From positions 682,001 through 746,000 of the forward strand of contig NZ_CP126257.1 in NCBI RefSeq assembly GCF_003234175.2: DNA of 64,000 nt, written 5' to 3'. The notes beneath the pieces are model-generated. The model ran no database searches and was not told the DNA's origin. It saw nothing but the letters and a program-made list of their open reading frames with translations. Position numbers and translations under genes: made by a program. Each line of letters opens with the position of its first letter. Position 1 is the first letter of the stretch. Positions 1 through 8,820 of this stretch are shown here, in pieces. This stretch comes from Curtobacterium sp. MCSS17_007. Its GTDB lineage: Bacteria; Actinomycetota; Actinomycetes; Actinomycetales; Microbacteriaceae.

Positions 1-958
1 GCTCGCCGCGGAGCATGCCCATGAGCATCGCGACCGCGCTTGCTCCGAGCTCGGCCAGCGGCTGCGCCACGGTCGTGAGCGGCGGGGTCGTGGTCGACGC
101 CTGCGGCACGTCGTCGAAGCCGACCACCGACAGGTCCTCCGGGACCCGGATCCCGAGCGCCTCGGCGGCGTGGAGCACACCGATCGCCGACGAGTCGTTC
201 GCGGCGAAGACGGCCGTCGGACGATCGGGCAGCGTCAGGAGCTCGCGCGCCACGACGGCGGACCGCTCCTCCTGGTAGTCACCGGCGCGCACCAGGCACT
301 CGTCCACCGCGATGCCGGCGGACGCCAGGGCGTCGCGGTAGCCCGCCTCGCGCAGCTGCGACGACGCCAGGTCACCGCGCCCCTGCAGGTGGGCGATCCG
401 GGTGTGCCCGAGCCCGAGCAGGTGCTCCACGGCATCGCGCGCACCGGCGGCGTTGTCGGTGTCGACGGTCGCGTGGCCCTCGGGTCCCGTGTGCGGGTCG
501 ATGGCGACGACCGGGATCGACGCCCCGGAGAGGGCCGCCGAGGGGGTCACGACGATCGCGCCGTCGATGAGCGTCCCGGACAGGCGCGACAGCGAGCGCC
601 GTTCCCAGCCGGGGCGTCCCGTGCCGGCCTCGAGTCCGGCGTAGGCCAGCAGCTCGTACCCGGTGCCGGTCGTCGCGGCGGACACACCGCGGAGCAGCTC
701 GGTCGAGAACGGTTCGAACTCGGGCACCAGGATCCCGATCACGTTCGTCCGGGAGCTCCGCAGGCTCCGGGCGACCAGGGACGTCTCGTAGCCCAGGCGC
801 TCGACCACCTCCTGCACCCGGAGCATGGTGGCAGGGGCCACGCCGTCGCGGTTGTTGACCACCTTGGACACCGTGGGGATCGAGACGCCGGCGGCGCGCG
901 CGACGTCCGCGATCGTGACCCGCCCCGGTCCGGGCGTGTGGTCGACGGCGGTCTCCAT
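1..958 (-). CDS. LacI-family transcriptional regulator (C-terminus cut by window edge)
   Basis: This is a DNA-binding repressor of the LacI/GalR family, probably controlling the divergent sugar importer. The first 319 residues are visible. The N-terminal helix-turn-helix begins VTIADVARAAGVSIPTVSKV (about residues 14-33), followed by the hinge and a periplasmic-binding-like sugar domain with the family phrase SVVGFDDVPQAS near the visible end. The start is the ATG at 956-958; a TACGGT -10 box (965-970) lies 6 nt upstream, so the mRNA is probably leaderless. The intergenic region carries a palindrome (1013-1032) suited as its operator. The effector is unknown; a xylo- or gluco-oligosaccharide is inferred from the GH3 gene of the neighbouring operon. 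Confidence 0.9.
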   Translation of the reverse strand, partial: METAVDHTPGPGRVTIADVARAAGVSIPTVSKVVNNRDGVAPATMLRVQEVVERLGYETSLVARSLRSSRTNVIGILVPEFEPFSTELLRGVSAATTGTGYELLAYAGLEAGTGRPGWERRSLSRLSGTLIDGAIVVTPSAALSGASIPVVAIDPHTGPEGHATVDTDNAAGARDAVEHLLGLGHTRIAHLQGRGDLASSQLREAGYRDALASAGIAVDECLVRAGDYQEERSAVVARELLTLPDRPTAVFAANDSSAIGVLHAAEALGIRVPEDLSVVGFDDVPQASTTTPPLTTVAQPLAELGASAVAMLMGMLRGE

Positions 959-1012
959 GTCCACACCGTACCGCCGCGGACGCGTTCCGCCAGCCCGCTG
1001 ATCACGGTTAGA

Positions 1013-1060
1013 AAACGTTATCGATAACGATTGACAAACGGGACGCGACCCTGACACGCT
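1013..1060 (+). promoter_or_regulatory. LacI-type operator and promoter of the SBP-permease-GH3 operon
   Basis: A perfect 14-bp palindrome CGTTATCGATAACG lies at 1016-1029, with two more matching outer pairs after one mismatch (1013-1032). It is immediately followed by a consensus -35 TTGACA (1031-1036), and a plausible weak -10 CACGCT occurs at 1055-1060 after an 18-bp spacer. The operator abuts the -35 box, which fits repression by the divergently encoded LacI protein. The binding assignment is inference from position and symmetry. Confidence 0.72.
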
Positions 1061-1117
1061 CTTCCGCAGCGGCATCGACTGCCGCGAACGTCAACGACGA
1101 CACCGAGGAGTTCCACG

Positions 1118-2416
1118 ATGACGAGGAAGATCCGTGCCGCGGCAGCCATCGCGCTGGTCGGGGCCACCGCTCTCACGCTGGCGGGTTGTTCAGCCGGCGG
1201 CAGCGACCCGTCGGAGGACGGCGGCAAGGTCACGATGACCCTGTGGCACAACTCGACCACCGGCCCGGGCAAGGCGTACTGGGACGACACCGTGAAGGCG
1301 TTCGAGGAGAAGTACCCGAACGTCACGATCAAGGCGCAGGCGATCCAGAACGAGGACCTGGACGGCAAGCTCCAGACCGCGCTGAACTCCGGCGACGGCC
1401 CCGACATCTTCCTGCAGCGCGGCGGCGGCAAGATGGACGCGATGATCGCTGCCGGTCAGCTGATGGACATCTCCGACTCGATCAGTGACGACGCGAAGCA
1501 GTCGATCAGCAAGGGCACCTTCGCCGGCTACGAGAAGGACGGCGGGACCTACGCCATGCCGGGCGCCGTGCTCCCCGAGGGCATCTGGTACTCGAAGGAC
1601 CTCTTCGAGGAAGCCGGCATCGAGCAGCCGCCGACCACCATGGACGAGCTGAACGAGGCGGTCACCAAGCTCAAGGCGAAGGACATCGACCCCGTGGCCG
1701 TCGGCGCCAAGGACGCCTGGCCCGCCGCGCACTGGTACTACAACTTCGCGCTCCGCGAGTGCAGCGAGAAGACGCTGAACGATGCGGCGAAGTCGCTGGA
1801 GTTCGATGACGCCTGCTGGACGAAGGCCGGCGAGCAGCTCGAGGACTTCAACGGGACCGAGCCCTTCAACAGCGGCTTCCTCACCACCGCCGCGCAGCAG
1901 GGCGCCGGCAGCTCCGCCGGTCTCCTCGCCAACCACAAGGCGGCCATGGAACTCATGGGTGCCTGGAACCCCGGCGTGATCGCGTCGCTCACCCCGGACG
2001 CCAAGCCGCTCGAGGACCTCGGATGGTTCCCGTTCCCGGCCGTCGAGGGCGCCAAGGGCGACCCGAAGTCGATGATGGGCGGTGTCGACGGCAACTCCTG
2101 CTCGGCACAGGCCCCGAAGAAGGCCTGCACGGACTTCCTCAACTTCATCGTGCAGAAGGACAACCAGGAGGCGTACTACAAGGCCTTCAACGCGATCCCG
2201 GTGAACAAGGACGCCCAGTCGGTCGTCCAGGAGGACTACCTGAAGTCGGCCCTCGCCGCCTACCAGGAGGCCCCGTTCGTCTCGCAGTACCTCGACACCC
2301 TGTACGGCCAGAACGTCGGCAACGCGCTGAACACCAGCGTCGTCGACCTGCTCGCCGGCAAGGGCAGCGCGAAGGACATCGTCGAGACCACCAACCAGGC
2401 CGCGGCCAAGGGCTGA
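1118..2416 (+). CDS. ABC sugar transporter substrate-binding lipoprotein (family 1)
   Basis: This extracellular lipoprotein captures a sugar and delivers it to the two permeases that follow. The 432-residue protein starts with a basic n-region and hydrophobic core ending in the lipobox LAGC, so Cys24 should be lipidated after cleavage. The mature part has the family-1 binding-protein pattern (VTMTLWHNSTTGPGKAYWDD near the start, later GDGPDIFLQ and EGIWYSKDLFEEAGI). Length is normal. It is the first gene of an operon: only 2 nt separate its stop from the next ATG. The ligand cannot be read from sequence; the downstream GH3 glycosidase suggests a short plant oligosaccharide. Confidence 0.9.
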   Translation: MTRKIRAAAAIALVGATALTLAGCSAGGSDPSEDGGKVTMTLWHNSTTGPGKAYWDDTVKAFEEKYPNVTIKAQAIQNEDLDGKLQTALNSGDGPDIFLQRGGGKMDAMIAAGQLMDISDSISDDAKQSISKGTFAGYEKDGGTYAMPGAVLPEGIWYSKDLFEEAGIEQPPTTMDELNEAVTKLKAKDIDPVAVGAKDAWPAAHWYYNFALRECSEKTLNDAAKSLEFDDACWTKAGEQLEDFNGTEPFNSGFLTTAAQQGAGSSAGLLANHKAAMELMGAWNPGVIASLTPDAKPLEDLGWFPFPAVEGAKGDPKSMMGGVDGNSCSAQAPKKACTDFLNFIVQKDNQEAYYKAFNAIPVNKDAQSVVQEDYLKSALAAYQEAPFVSQYLDTLYGQNVGNALNTSVVDLLAGKGSAKDIVETTNQAAAKG

Positions 2417-2418
2417 TC

Positions 2419-3438
2419 ATGGCGCTCGACACCTCCCTCGGCACGACCCCGGCGAAGGCGTCGGGCACAGCTCCCGGGACGTCCCCGGCGGGGAGCGGTA
2501 CGCCGCTCCCCGCCCGGCGGACCGCCCAGCGCGTCGCCGACTGGCGCAAGCGCGTCGAGATCGCGGTCCTCGCCGGGCCCGCGGTGATCGTCTTCGTGAC
2601 CTTCGTCATCCTGCCCGTGGCACTGGCTGCCTACTACGGCTTCTACAAGTGGCAGGGATACGGCCCGCCGACGAACTTCGTCGGGCTGCAGAACTACCTG
2701 ATCATCTTCCAGGACGAGGCGTTCCACTCCGTCCTCATGCACAACGGCTTCATCGTCGTGATGTCGCTCGTGCTGCAGGGCCCGATCGCGATCGTGGTCG
2801 CGCTCCTGCTCAACCAGAAGATGCGCGGCCGCGGACTCGTCCGGGTGCTGGTCTTCGTGCCCTACGTGATCTCCGAGGTCATCGTCGGTACCGGCTGGAG
2901 CCTCATGCTGCAGTCGAACGGTGCCGTGAACGACCTGTTCCAGAGCATCGGGCTCGGTGGGCTCCGCCAGGACTGGCTGTCCAACCCGGACATCGCCATC
3001 TGGAGCCTGCTCGCGATCATCTCGTGGAAGTACATCGGCTTCGCGGTGATCCTGTTCCTGGCCGGCCTGCAGAGCATCCCCGAGGAGCTCTTCGAGGCGG
3101 CGGCGATCGACGGTGCGAGCTACTGGCAGATCCAGCGGCGCATCACCCTGCCGCTGCTCGGCCCGACCATCCGCATCTGGGCGTTCCTGTCGATCATCGG
3201 CTCGCTGCAGCTGTTCGACCTCGTCTACATCATCTGGGGCCAGTACATCTCCTCGACCGCGGGCACCTCGACCATGGCGACGTACATGGTCGCGAACGGC
3301 CGGACCTCGGGCAACTACGGCTTCGGCAGCGCCGTCGCGGTGGTCATGTTCCTGATCTCGCTCGCCGTCGCCCTGGTCTACCAGCACTTCGTGCTCCGTC
3401 GGGACACCGCCGGCGCACTCACCGAGAGGAAGCACTGA
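2419..3438 (+). CDS. ABC sugar transporter permease (MalF-like)
   Basis: This is one of two membrane subunits of a carbohydrate-uptake (CUT1-type) ABC importer. The 339-residue protein has a Pro/Thr/Gly-rich cytoplasmic N-terminus (about residues 1-50), then six predicted membrane helices. The cytoplasmic EAA loop that contacts the ATPase is present (ELFEAAAIDGASYWQIQRRI). The ATG start at 2419 is 2 nt after the stop of the binding protein and its own stop overlaps the next ATG, so the genes are translationally coupled. No ATPase gene accompanies the operon; in actinobacteria such importers commonly share one MsiK-type ATPase encoded elsewhere. Confidence 0.9.
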   Translation: MALDTSLGTTPAKASGTAPGTSPAGSGTPLPARRTAQRVADWRKRVEIAVLAGPAVIVFVTFVILPVALAAYYGFYKWQGYGPPTNFVGLQNYLIIFQDEAFHSVLMHNGFIVVMSLVLQGPIAIVVALLLNQKMRGRGLVRVLVFVPYVISEVIVGTGWSLMLQSNGAVNDLFQSIGLGGLRQDWLSNPDIAIWSLLAIISWKYIGFAVILFLAGLQSIPEELFEAAAIDGASYWQIQRRITLPLLGPTIRIWAFLSIIGSLQLFDLVYIIWGQYISSTAGTSTMATYMVANGRTSGNYGFGSAVAVVMFLISLAVALVYQHFVLRRDTAGALTERKH

Positions 3439-4331
3439 TGGCGATCACGAGTGCCACCACCAACCTCGTCGCACCCGGTCGCCGCGGTGCCCGGGCGAGG
3501 AAGTCCGGGGCCGCCCTCGGCCAGGCGAGCCCTCTGACGTACGTCGTCGCGATCCTGTTCGTCGCCGCGAACCTCGCCCCGGTGCTCTACATCGTGCTGG
3601 GCGGGTTCCGGACGAACTCGCAGATCACGACGAGCCCGGCGGGTCTGCCGGCGCCGTTCCAGTTCGGCAACTACGGCTCGGTGCTGTCGAGCGGCATCTT
3701 CTGGCAGCAGCTCGGCAACTCGACGATCAGCGCGGTCACGACCACGCTCGGCGTCGTCGTGCTCGGCCTCATGGTCAGCTTCGTGCTCGCCCGCTACTCG
3801 TTCAAGGGGCGCGGTGCCGTCTACGCCCTGTTCGCCGCGGGCCTGATGTTCCCGATCACGGTCGCCATCACGCCGCTCTACCTGCTCGTGAAGGACCTCG
3901 GGCTCACGAACAGCCTGGCGGGCGTGATCCTGCCGCAGATCGCCTTCGCCCTGCCGACGACCGTCATCATCCTGGTCCCGTTCCTGCGGGCGATCCCGGA
4001 CGAGCTCGAGGAGGCAGCGTCCATCGACGGTGCGAGCCGCCTCGGCTTCTTCTTCCGCATGATCGTCCCGCTGTCGCTGCCGGGCGTCGTCACGGTGGGC
4101 ATCCTCGCCTTCATCGGCAGCTGGAACAGCTACATCCTGCCGCTGTTCATCCTCAACAACGAGGCGTCGTACACGCTCCCGCTCGGGGTCCAGGCGTTCT
4201 CGTCGCAGTACTCCGTCGACACCGCGAGGGTCCTCGCGTTCACCTCGATGTCGATGATCCCCGCCCTGGTGTTCTTCACGATCTTCCAGAAGCGCATCGT
4301 CGGCGGCCTGACCGGGGCGGTGAAGGGGTGA
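3438..4331 (+). CDS. ABC sugar transporter permease (MalG-like)
   Basis: This is the second membrane subunit of the importer. The 297-residue protein has a short cytoplasmic N-terminus and six predicted helices, with the EAA loop ELEEAASIDGASRLGFFFRM before the last two helices and the usual C-terminal phrase FQKRIVGGLTGAVKG. Its ATG overlaps the stop of the preceding permease by one base, and the GTG of the GH3 gene overlaps its own stop as GTGA. Import and hydrolysis of the substrate are therefore encoded as one coupled unit. Confidence 0.9.
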   Translation: MAITSATTNLVAPGRRGARARKSGAALGQASPLTYVVAILFVAANLAPVLYIVLGGFRTNSQITTSPAGLPAPFQFGNYGSVLSSGIFWQQLGNSTISAVTTTLGVVVLGLMVSFVLARYSFKGRGAVYALFAAGLMFPITVAITPLYLLVKDLGLTNSLAGVILPQIAFALPTTVIILVPFLRAIPDELEEAASIDGASRLGFFFRMIVPLSLPGVVTVGILAFIGSWNSYILPLFILNNEASYTLPLGVQAFSSQYSVDTARVLAFTSMSMIPALVFFTIFQKRIVGGLTGAVKG

Positions 4332-6853
4332 CCACCCTCGACACGACCACGCATCCCGTCGACGAACGGGAGGCGCGTGGCGACGCCGCCACGCGCCTCC
4401 CGGCCGCCACCGCCCACGTGGACGACGCGACCGCGTCCGACCGGGTGACCGCGCTGCTCGCCGCGATGACGCTCGAGGAGAAGACGGCGCAGCTCGTCGG
4501 CTACTGGCTCGACCAGAACGGCGTCGTCGCGCCGATGCAGGGCGAGATGGCCGGCGCGCAGGACGGCGGCACGCTCGCCGACGTCACGCGACACGGCCTG
4601 GGGCAGTACACCCGTGTGTACGGCACCCGGCCGGTCGAGCCGGACGAGCGCGCCGCCTGGCTGTGGGCGGAGCAGCGCCGGCTGAAGCGCGAGACCCGCC
4701 TCGGCATCCCCGCCCTCGTGCACGAGGAGTGCCTGACCGGGCTCGCCGCGTGGAAGGCGGCGACCTTCCCGACGCCACTGGCGTGGGGAGCGTCCTTCGA
4801 CCCGGAGCTCGTCGAGCAGGTCGGCGCGGTCATCGGCCGCTCGATGCGCGAGCTCGGTGTCCACCAGGGCCTCGCCCCCGTGCTCGACGTCGTGCGCGAC
4901 CCCCGCTGGGGACGCGTCGACGAGTGCATCGGCGAGGACCCGTACCTCGTCGGCACCGTCGGCACCGCGTACGTGCGCGGCGTGCAGAGCGCGGGCGTCG
5001 ACGCGACCCTGAAGCACTTCCTCGGCTACTCGGCCTCGCGGGCCGGACGGAACCACGCGCCGGTCCACGCCGGGCCGCGGGAGGTCGCCGACGTCTTCCT
5101 GCCGCCGTTCGAGATGGCCCTGCTCGACGGTGGCGCGCGGAGCGTCATGAACTCGTACGCCGAGGTCGACGGTGTGCCCGTCGCGGCCGACGCGTCGCTG
5201 CTCACCGACCTGTTGCGCGACCGGCTCGGGTTCGACGGCACCGTCGTGGCGGACTACTTCTCGGTGGCCTTCCTCGAGGTGATGCACGGCGTCGCCCGCG
5301 ACCGCGGCGAGGCCGCCGCGATGGCGCTCGAGGCCGGCATCGACGTCGAGCTCCCGACCGGTGACGCCTACCTCGCACCGCTCGTCGAGCGGGTGCGGAA
5401 CGGCGAGGTCGACGAGGCGTTCGTCGACCGGGCCGTGCTCCGTGTCCTCCGGCAGAAGGAGCGCCTCGGGCTGCTCGACCCGGACGTCTTCGAGGACGAG
5501 CCCCCGACGGGGGTCGACCTCGACTCACCGGAGCACCGTGCGCTCGCACGGCGGCTGGCGGCGGAGTCGCTCGTCCTGCTGTCCAACGACGGCGTGCTGC
5601 CGCTCGGCGCACCCCGTGACGGTTCCGCCGCCGGTGCGGCGGGCGCTGCCGGCGACCACCAGACCCCGGGCGCCGTCCTGCAGGGCCCGATCGCGGTGAT
5701 CGGCCCGAACGCCCACCGCGCCGAGGCCCTGCAGGGCTGCTACTCGTTCGCGAACCACGTCCTCGCGACCCACCCCGGCCTGCCGCTCGGCTTCGCGATC
5801 CCCACCGTGCTCGAGGGCCTGCAGGATGCCCTGGGCACCGACGCCGTGCGGTACGCCCGCGGCGCCGAGGTCGAGGGCGACGACCGCTCCGGCTTCGCCG
5901 AGGCCGTCGCCGTCGCGCGGGACGCGTCCGTCGCCGTCGTCGTGGTCGGTGACCAGGCGGGGCTCTTCGGTCGCGGCACGGTCGGCGAGGGCAACGACTC
6001 CGAGTCGCTCGACCTGCCGGGCGTGCAGCGGGAGCTCGTCGAGGCCGTCGTCGCGACCGGTACGCCGACCGTGGTCGTGCTGTCGACCGGACGTCCGTAC
6101 GCGATCGGCTGGGCGCTCGACGGCGACCAGCCGAAGCCCGCCGCCGTGGTGCAGGCCTTCTTCCCCGGGGAGGAGGGCGGACCCGCGATCGCCGACGTGC
6201 TCACCGGTGCCACCGCGCCGTCGGGCCGTCTCCCGGTGTCGCTGCCGCGGTCGGCCGGGGCGCAGCCGTACTCGTACCTGCACCCGCGGCTCGGCGGTCC
6301 GTCCGACGTCACGGCGACCGACTCCACGCCGGTCCGGCCGTTCGGCTTCGGTCTGACGTACACGTCGTTCGCGTACGAGGACCTGGTGGTCGACGAGACC
6401 GTCGCCACCGACGGTGCCTTCAGTGCCTCCGTCACGGTGCGGAACACCGGCACCCGCGACGGTGCCGAGGTCGTGCAGCTGTACGGCCACGACCTGCAGG
6501 CCTCGGTCACGCGGCCCGTCGCGCAGCTGCTCGGGTACGCACGCGTGGCGCTCGCGGCGGGTGCGTCCGCCCGGGTCCGGTTCGACGTGCCGGTGCAGCG
6601 CTTCGCCTTCACCGACCGTGCCGTGCGGAAGGTGGTCGAGCCGGGTGACGTCGAGGTGTGGGTCGCGTCCGACGCCGCGGCGTCCCGGCCGGGAGGCCCG
6701 CTGCAGACGGGTGGGATCGTCGCGTCCGGTGACGGGCCGGTCCGGCACGAGTTCCCCGGCTCGGCCACGTCGCGTGCGGTCGTGCAGGTGACGGGTGCCG
6801 TGCACGCGGTCACGACGGCCGACCGTCGGACCGTCACCTGGTCGGTGGACTGA
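4328..6853 (+). CDS. GH3 family beta-glycosidase (beta-xylosidase or beta-glucosidase)
   Basis: This retaining glycoside hydrolase removes terminal beta-linked sugars, here probably from imported oligosaccharides because no signal peptide is present. The 841-residue chain has the GH3 barrel with substrate-binding Lys229-His230 (in LKHFLGYS) and the nucleophile Asp309 in VVADYFSV, then the alpha/beta sandwich with a candidate acid/base Glu554 (GEGNDSESLDLPG) and a fibronectin-III-like end. The GTG start overlaps the permease stop (GTGA). Residues 14-25 are encoded by a 34-bp member of a dispersed palindrome family, so the normal N-terminus may begin only near the DRVTALLAAMTLEEK segment; GTG 4418 is an alternative start. 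Substrate specificity is inferred from the xylan-related context. Confidence 0.88.
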   Translation: MTTLDTTTHPVDEREARGDAATRLPAATAHVDDATASDRVTALLAAMTLEEKTAQLVGYWLDQNGVVAPMQGEMAGAQDGGTLADVTRHGLGQYTRVYGTRPVEPDERAAWLWAEQRRLKRETRLGIPALVHEECLTGLAAWKAATFPTPLAWGASFDPELVEQVGAVIGRSMRELGVHQGLAPVLDVVRDPRWGRVDECIGEDPYLVGTVGTAYVRGVQSAGVDATLKHFLGYSASRAGRNHAPVHAGPREVADVFLPPFEMALLDGGARSVMNSYAEVDGVPVAADASLLTDLLRDRLGFDGTVVADYFSVAFLEVMHGVARDRGEAAAMALEAGIDVELPTGDAYLAPLVERVRNGEVDEAFVDRAVLRVLRQKERLGLLDPDVFEDEPPTGVDLDSPEHRALARRLAAESLVLLSNDGVLPLGAPRDGSAAGAAGAAGDHQTPGAVLQGPIAVIGPNAHRAEALQGCYSFANHVLATHPGLPLGFAIPTVLEGLQDALGTDAVRYARGAEVEGDDRSGFAEAVAVARDASVAVVVVGDQAGLFGRGTVGEGNDSESLDLPGVQRELVEAVVATGTPTVVVLSTGRPYAIGWALDGDQPKPAAVVQAFFPGEEGGPAIADVLTGATAPSGRLPVSLPRSAGAQPYSYLHPRLGGPSDVTATDSTPVRPFGFGLTYTSFAYEDLVVDETVATDGAFSASVTVRNTGTRDGAEVVQLYGHDLQASVTRPVAQLLGYARVALAAGASARVRFDVPVQRFAFTDRAVRKVVEPGDVEVWVASDAAASRPGGPLQTGGIVASGDGPVRHEFPGSATSRAVVQVTGAVHAVTTADRRTVTWSVD
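4368..4401. repeat. Palindromic repeat family A, copy inside the GH3 reading frame
   Basis: A perfect 15-bp stem (GGGAGGCGCGTGGCG at 4368-4382 and its complement at 4387-4401) is closed by the loop ACGC. The same loop and nearly the same arms occur at 8721-8762, and related arms at 44560-44601. Here the element is read through as codons 14-25 of the GH3 gene. Confidence 0.8.
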
Positions 6854-6866
6854 CTATCCGCTCCTG

Positions 6867-6925
6867 GCACCCGACGCCGCCGCGGAACACCTGGATCAGG
6901 GTGCTCCGCGGCGGCGTCCGGGTGC
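6867..6925. terminator. Long GC hairpin after the GH3 operon
   Basis: The arm GCACCCGACGCCGCCGCGGA (6867-6886) pairs with 6905-6925, with a single bulged C and an 18-nt loop. It lies 13 nt after the GH3 stop and 103 nt before the next gene. There is no T-tract, which is common for GC-rich actinobacterial hairpins; the terminator role is inferred. Confidence 0.6.
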
Positions 6926-7028
6926 GCCCGGCTCGTGGCGGGTACCGTGGAACGGGTCTTCCACGGACCGCACCAGGCTGCTCCACCACGCAGCAGCGGA
7001 TCGGTGGACCAGGAGGGGGACGGACCGG

Positions 7029-8186
7029 ATGAGCACGGGGGACCGGGGGAGTGTGCGCGCTGCGCTCGTCGCCGCGCTGGACGTCGTCGACGCCGCGCCG
7101 TCGGAACGGTTCGAGCGGATCGTCCGCGTCGCCCGCGAGGTCTTCGACGTCCCCCTGTCCTACGTCAACGTGCTCGACGAGGACCTGCTGCGCACGCTCA
7201 CCCCGAACGTGCCCGACGAGATCCTGTCCGGCCCGATCGGGTGGTCGTTCTGCCAGCTCACCGTCCGGCAGACGGAGCCGATGATCGTGCCGGACACGGC
7301 GGCCGACTCCAGGACGTCCGGTCTGCCGGGGGTCGTGAACCGCGGGATCCGCTTCTACGCCGGTGTCCCGCTGACGATCGCCGGCGGCGAGCCCGTGGGG
7401 ACCCTCTGCCTGATGGACACCCGACCGCGTGACTTCTCGCCGCAGGACACGGCGGCGCTCATCGACCTCGGACGCTGGGCCGAACGTGCCCTCGGCCAGG
7501 GGCTGCACCACGACCGCCTCCTCGAGGTGGCGACGGCGCTCGCCCCGCCTGCAACCACCCTCGACGGGTACCGGATCGCCGCGCTCACCGTTCCCTACGG
7601 GGACCTGAGCGGTGACCTGCACGACTGGTCGACCGTCGACGGCGAGCTCGTGTTCACGCTCGCCGACGTCATGGGGAAGGAGCAGCCGGCGGCCCTGCTC
7701 GCCGCGGGCATCCGCGCGGCGCTGCGCCAGCACCGGTCCCTCGACCCGGGCGCGGCGGTGGCCGCGGCGGAACCGGCCCTGAGCGAGGACCTGGTGCGGG
7801 CGAGCGCGTTCGCCACGCTCTTCCACGCACGACTGGCGCCCGACACCGGCACCGTCGAGATCCTCGACGCCGGACACGGGCTCGCGGTGCACGTGCCGGC
7901 CGAGGGGCCACCGCGCACCCTCCGCTCGCACGGGCTGCCGCTCGGGCTGCAGCACGAGGGGCTGCCGCGCTCGACGACGACCCTCGTGCTCGAGCCGGGG
8001 GACGCCCTCGTCGTCGCGACCGACGGCGCGCTCGACCTCGGCGACGGCACCATCGACACCCTGCTCGACCTCGCGCGCACGCTCGGCCGCGCCCGGCACC
8101 TCGAGGCGTTCCTCGAGACGGTGCGCCTGCGGGCGGCCGAACGGGCCGAGGACGACGTCACCGTCGTCGTCCTCGTCCGTGCCTGA
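7029..8186 (+). CDS. GAF-domain PP2C/SpoIIE-type serine phosphatase
   Basis: This is a cytoplasmic signalling protein of 385 residues. An N-terminal GAF domain (about 20-155; phrases DVPLSYVNVLDEDLLR and FYAGVPLTI...GTLCLMDT) probably senses a ligand or redox state. The C-terminal half is a SpoIIE/RsbU-like phosphatase with the metal-binding pattern YGDLSGDLHDW, ADVMGKEQPAALLAA and DAGHGLAV, and the terminal ERAEDDVTVVVL. Such proteins dephosphorylate anti-sigma-factor antagonists or other regulators. The start ATG 7029 was chosen because AGGAGGGGGA precedes it; the open frame extends upstream only by chance. No anti-sigma or antagonist gene is adjacent, so the target is unknown. Confidence 0.83.
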   Translation: MSTGDRGSVRAALVAALDVVDAAPSERFERIVRVAREVFDVPLSYVNVLDEDLLRTLTPNVPDEILSGPIGWSFCQLTVRQTEPMIVPDTAADSRTSGLPGVVNRGIRFYAGVPLTIAGGEPVGTLCLMDTRPRDFSPQDTAALIDLGRWAERALGQGLHHDRLLEVATALAPPATTLDGYRIAALTVPYGDLSGDLHDWSTVDGELVFTLADVMGKEQPAALLAAGIRAALRQHRSLDPGAAVAAAEPALSEDLVRASAFATLFHARLAPDTGTVEILDAGHGLAVHVPAEGPPRTLRSHGLPLGLQHEGLPRSTTTLVLEPGDALVVATDGALDLGDGTIDTLLDLARTLGRARHLEAFLETVRLRAAERAEDDVTVVVLVRA

Positions 8187-8202
8187 CCCGCAACGGTCGT
8201 CG

Positions 8203-8394
8203 TCAGGGCCGGTGGTCGTCCCGGCCGGGAGGCGGATCGAGCGGCAGCTGCCGCGGCCACTGCTGGCCGTCCACCGCGGCGAGGACCGCCGTCACGGACC
8301 GCGTCACGATGCGCACCGCGGTGGCGGACCAGCCACGGCGCGGGTGCTCGAACCCGTCGTCGCCCCACGGTCGGTCGTCGTCGAAGTCCCCCAT
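8203..8394 (-). CDS. Small hypothetical protein (63 aa)
   Basis: I do not recognise this gene. It is a 63-residue, charged and soluble protein starting MGDFDDDRPWGDDGFEHP and ending in a Pro/Arg/Asp tail. A good ribosome-binding site AGGGGGAC is 3 nt upstream of the ATG, which supports translation. It lies convergent to the PP2C gene with a 16-nt gap. A central segment (about residues 22-42, TAVRIVTRSVTAVLAAVDGQ) could form one amphipathic helix. A chance open frame cannot be excluded. Confidence 0.5.
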   Translation of the reverse strand: MGDFDDDRPWGDDGFEHPRRGWSATAVRIVTRSVTAVLAAVDGQQWPRQLPLDPPPGRDDHRP

Positions 8395-8531
8395 GGCGTC
8401 CCCCTGGTCCCGGTGCTCGAGAGGCTACACGGGCGCGGCCCGCAGCGGGAGGTCCGCGATCCGTCACCGCACCGGGAACACCGGGGGAGCGTGCGTAGCG
8501 TGGTCGGCACCAGACCGTGAAGGAGCACGTC

Positions 8532-8702
8532 ATGTCCGACGCACACGACCCCCGCGACACCACCAACGACCCCGAGGGCACCGAGAAGCCCGACGGCCTG
8601 GGCGAGGACGGGACGATCCCCGCGCACCCGGAGGGCGTCGCCGCCGGCTTCGTCGGTGACGACTCGCACTTCAACCCGGAGGAGGACGAGTCGGCCGAGT
8701 AG
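8532..8702 (+). CDS. Small acidic hypothetical protein (56 aa)
   Basis: I do not know the function. The 56-residue product is strongly acidic and rich in Asp, Glu, Pro and Gly, with no hydrophobic segment, and is probably intrinsically disordered (MSDAHDPRDTTNDPEG at the start, FNPEEDESAE at the end). The ATG is preceded by AAGGAG at a normal 6-nt distance, and codon third positions are G/C-biased, so it is likely to be a real gene. A strong palindrome (8721-8762) follows the stop after 18 nt and may end transcription. Confidence 0.62.
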   Translation: MSDAHDPRDTTNDPEGTEKPDGLGEDGTIPAHPEGVAAGFVGDDSHFNPEEDESAE

Positions 8703-8720
8703 TCGACCCGACCACCTGCC

Positions 8721-8762
8721 GGACGGGAGGCCCGTGGCGACGCCGCCACGGGCCTCCCGTCC
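8721..8762. terminator. Perfect hairpin, palindromic repeat family A
   Basis: The arm GGACGGGAGGCCCGTGGCG (8721-8739) is perfectly complementary to 8744-8762, with the loop ACGC. It is the most complete copy of repeat family A in the window and lies directly after the small acidic gene, so it may act as a terminator. Confidence 0.75.
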
Positions 8763-8820
8763 GTCGTCCGGTCGCCGCGTCGCCACCGCGAGCGGTCCGC
8801 GGATCGGTACGGTGTCGGGC

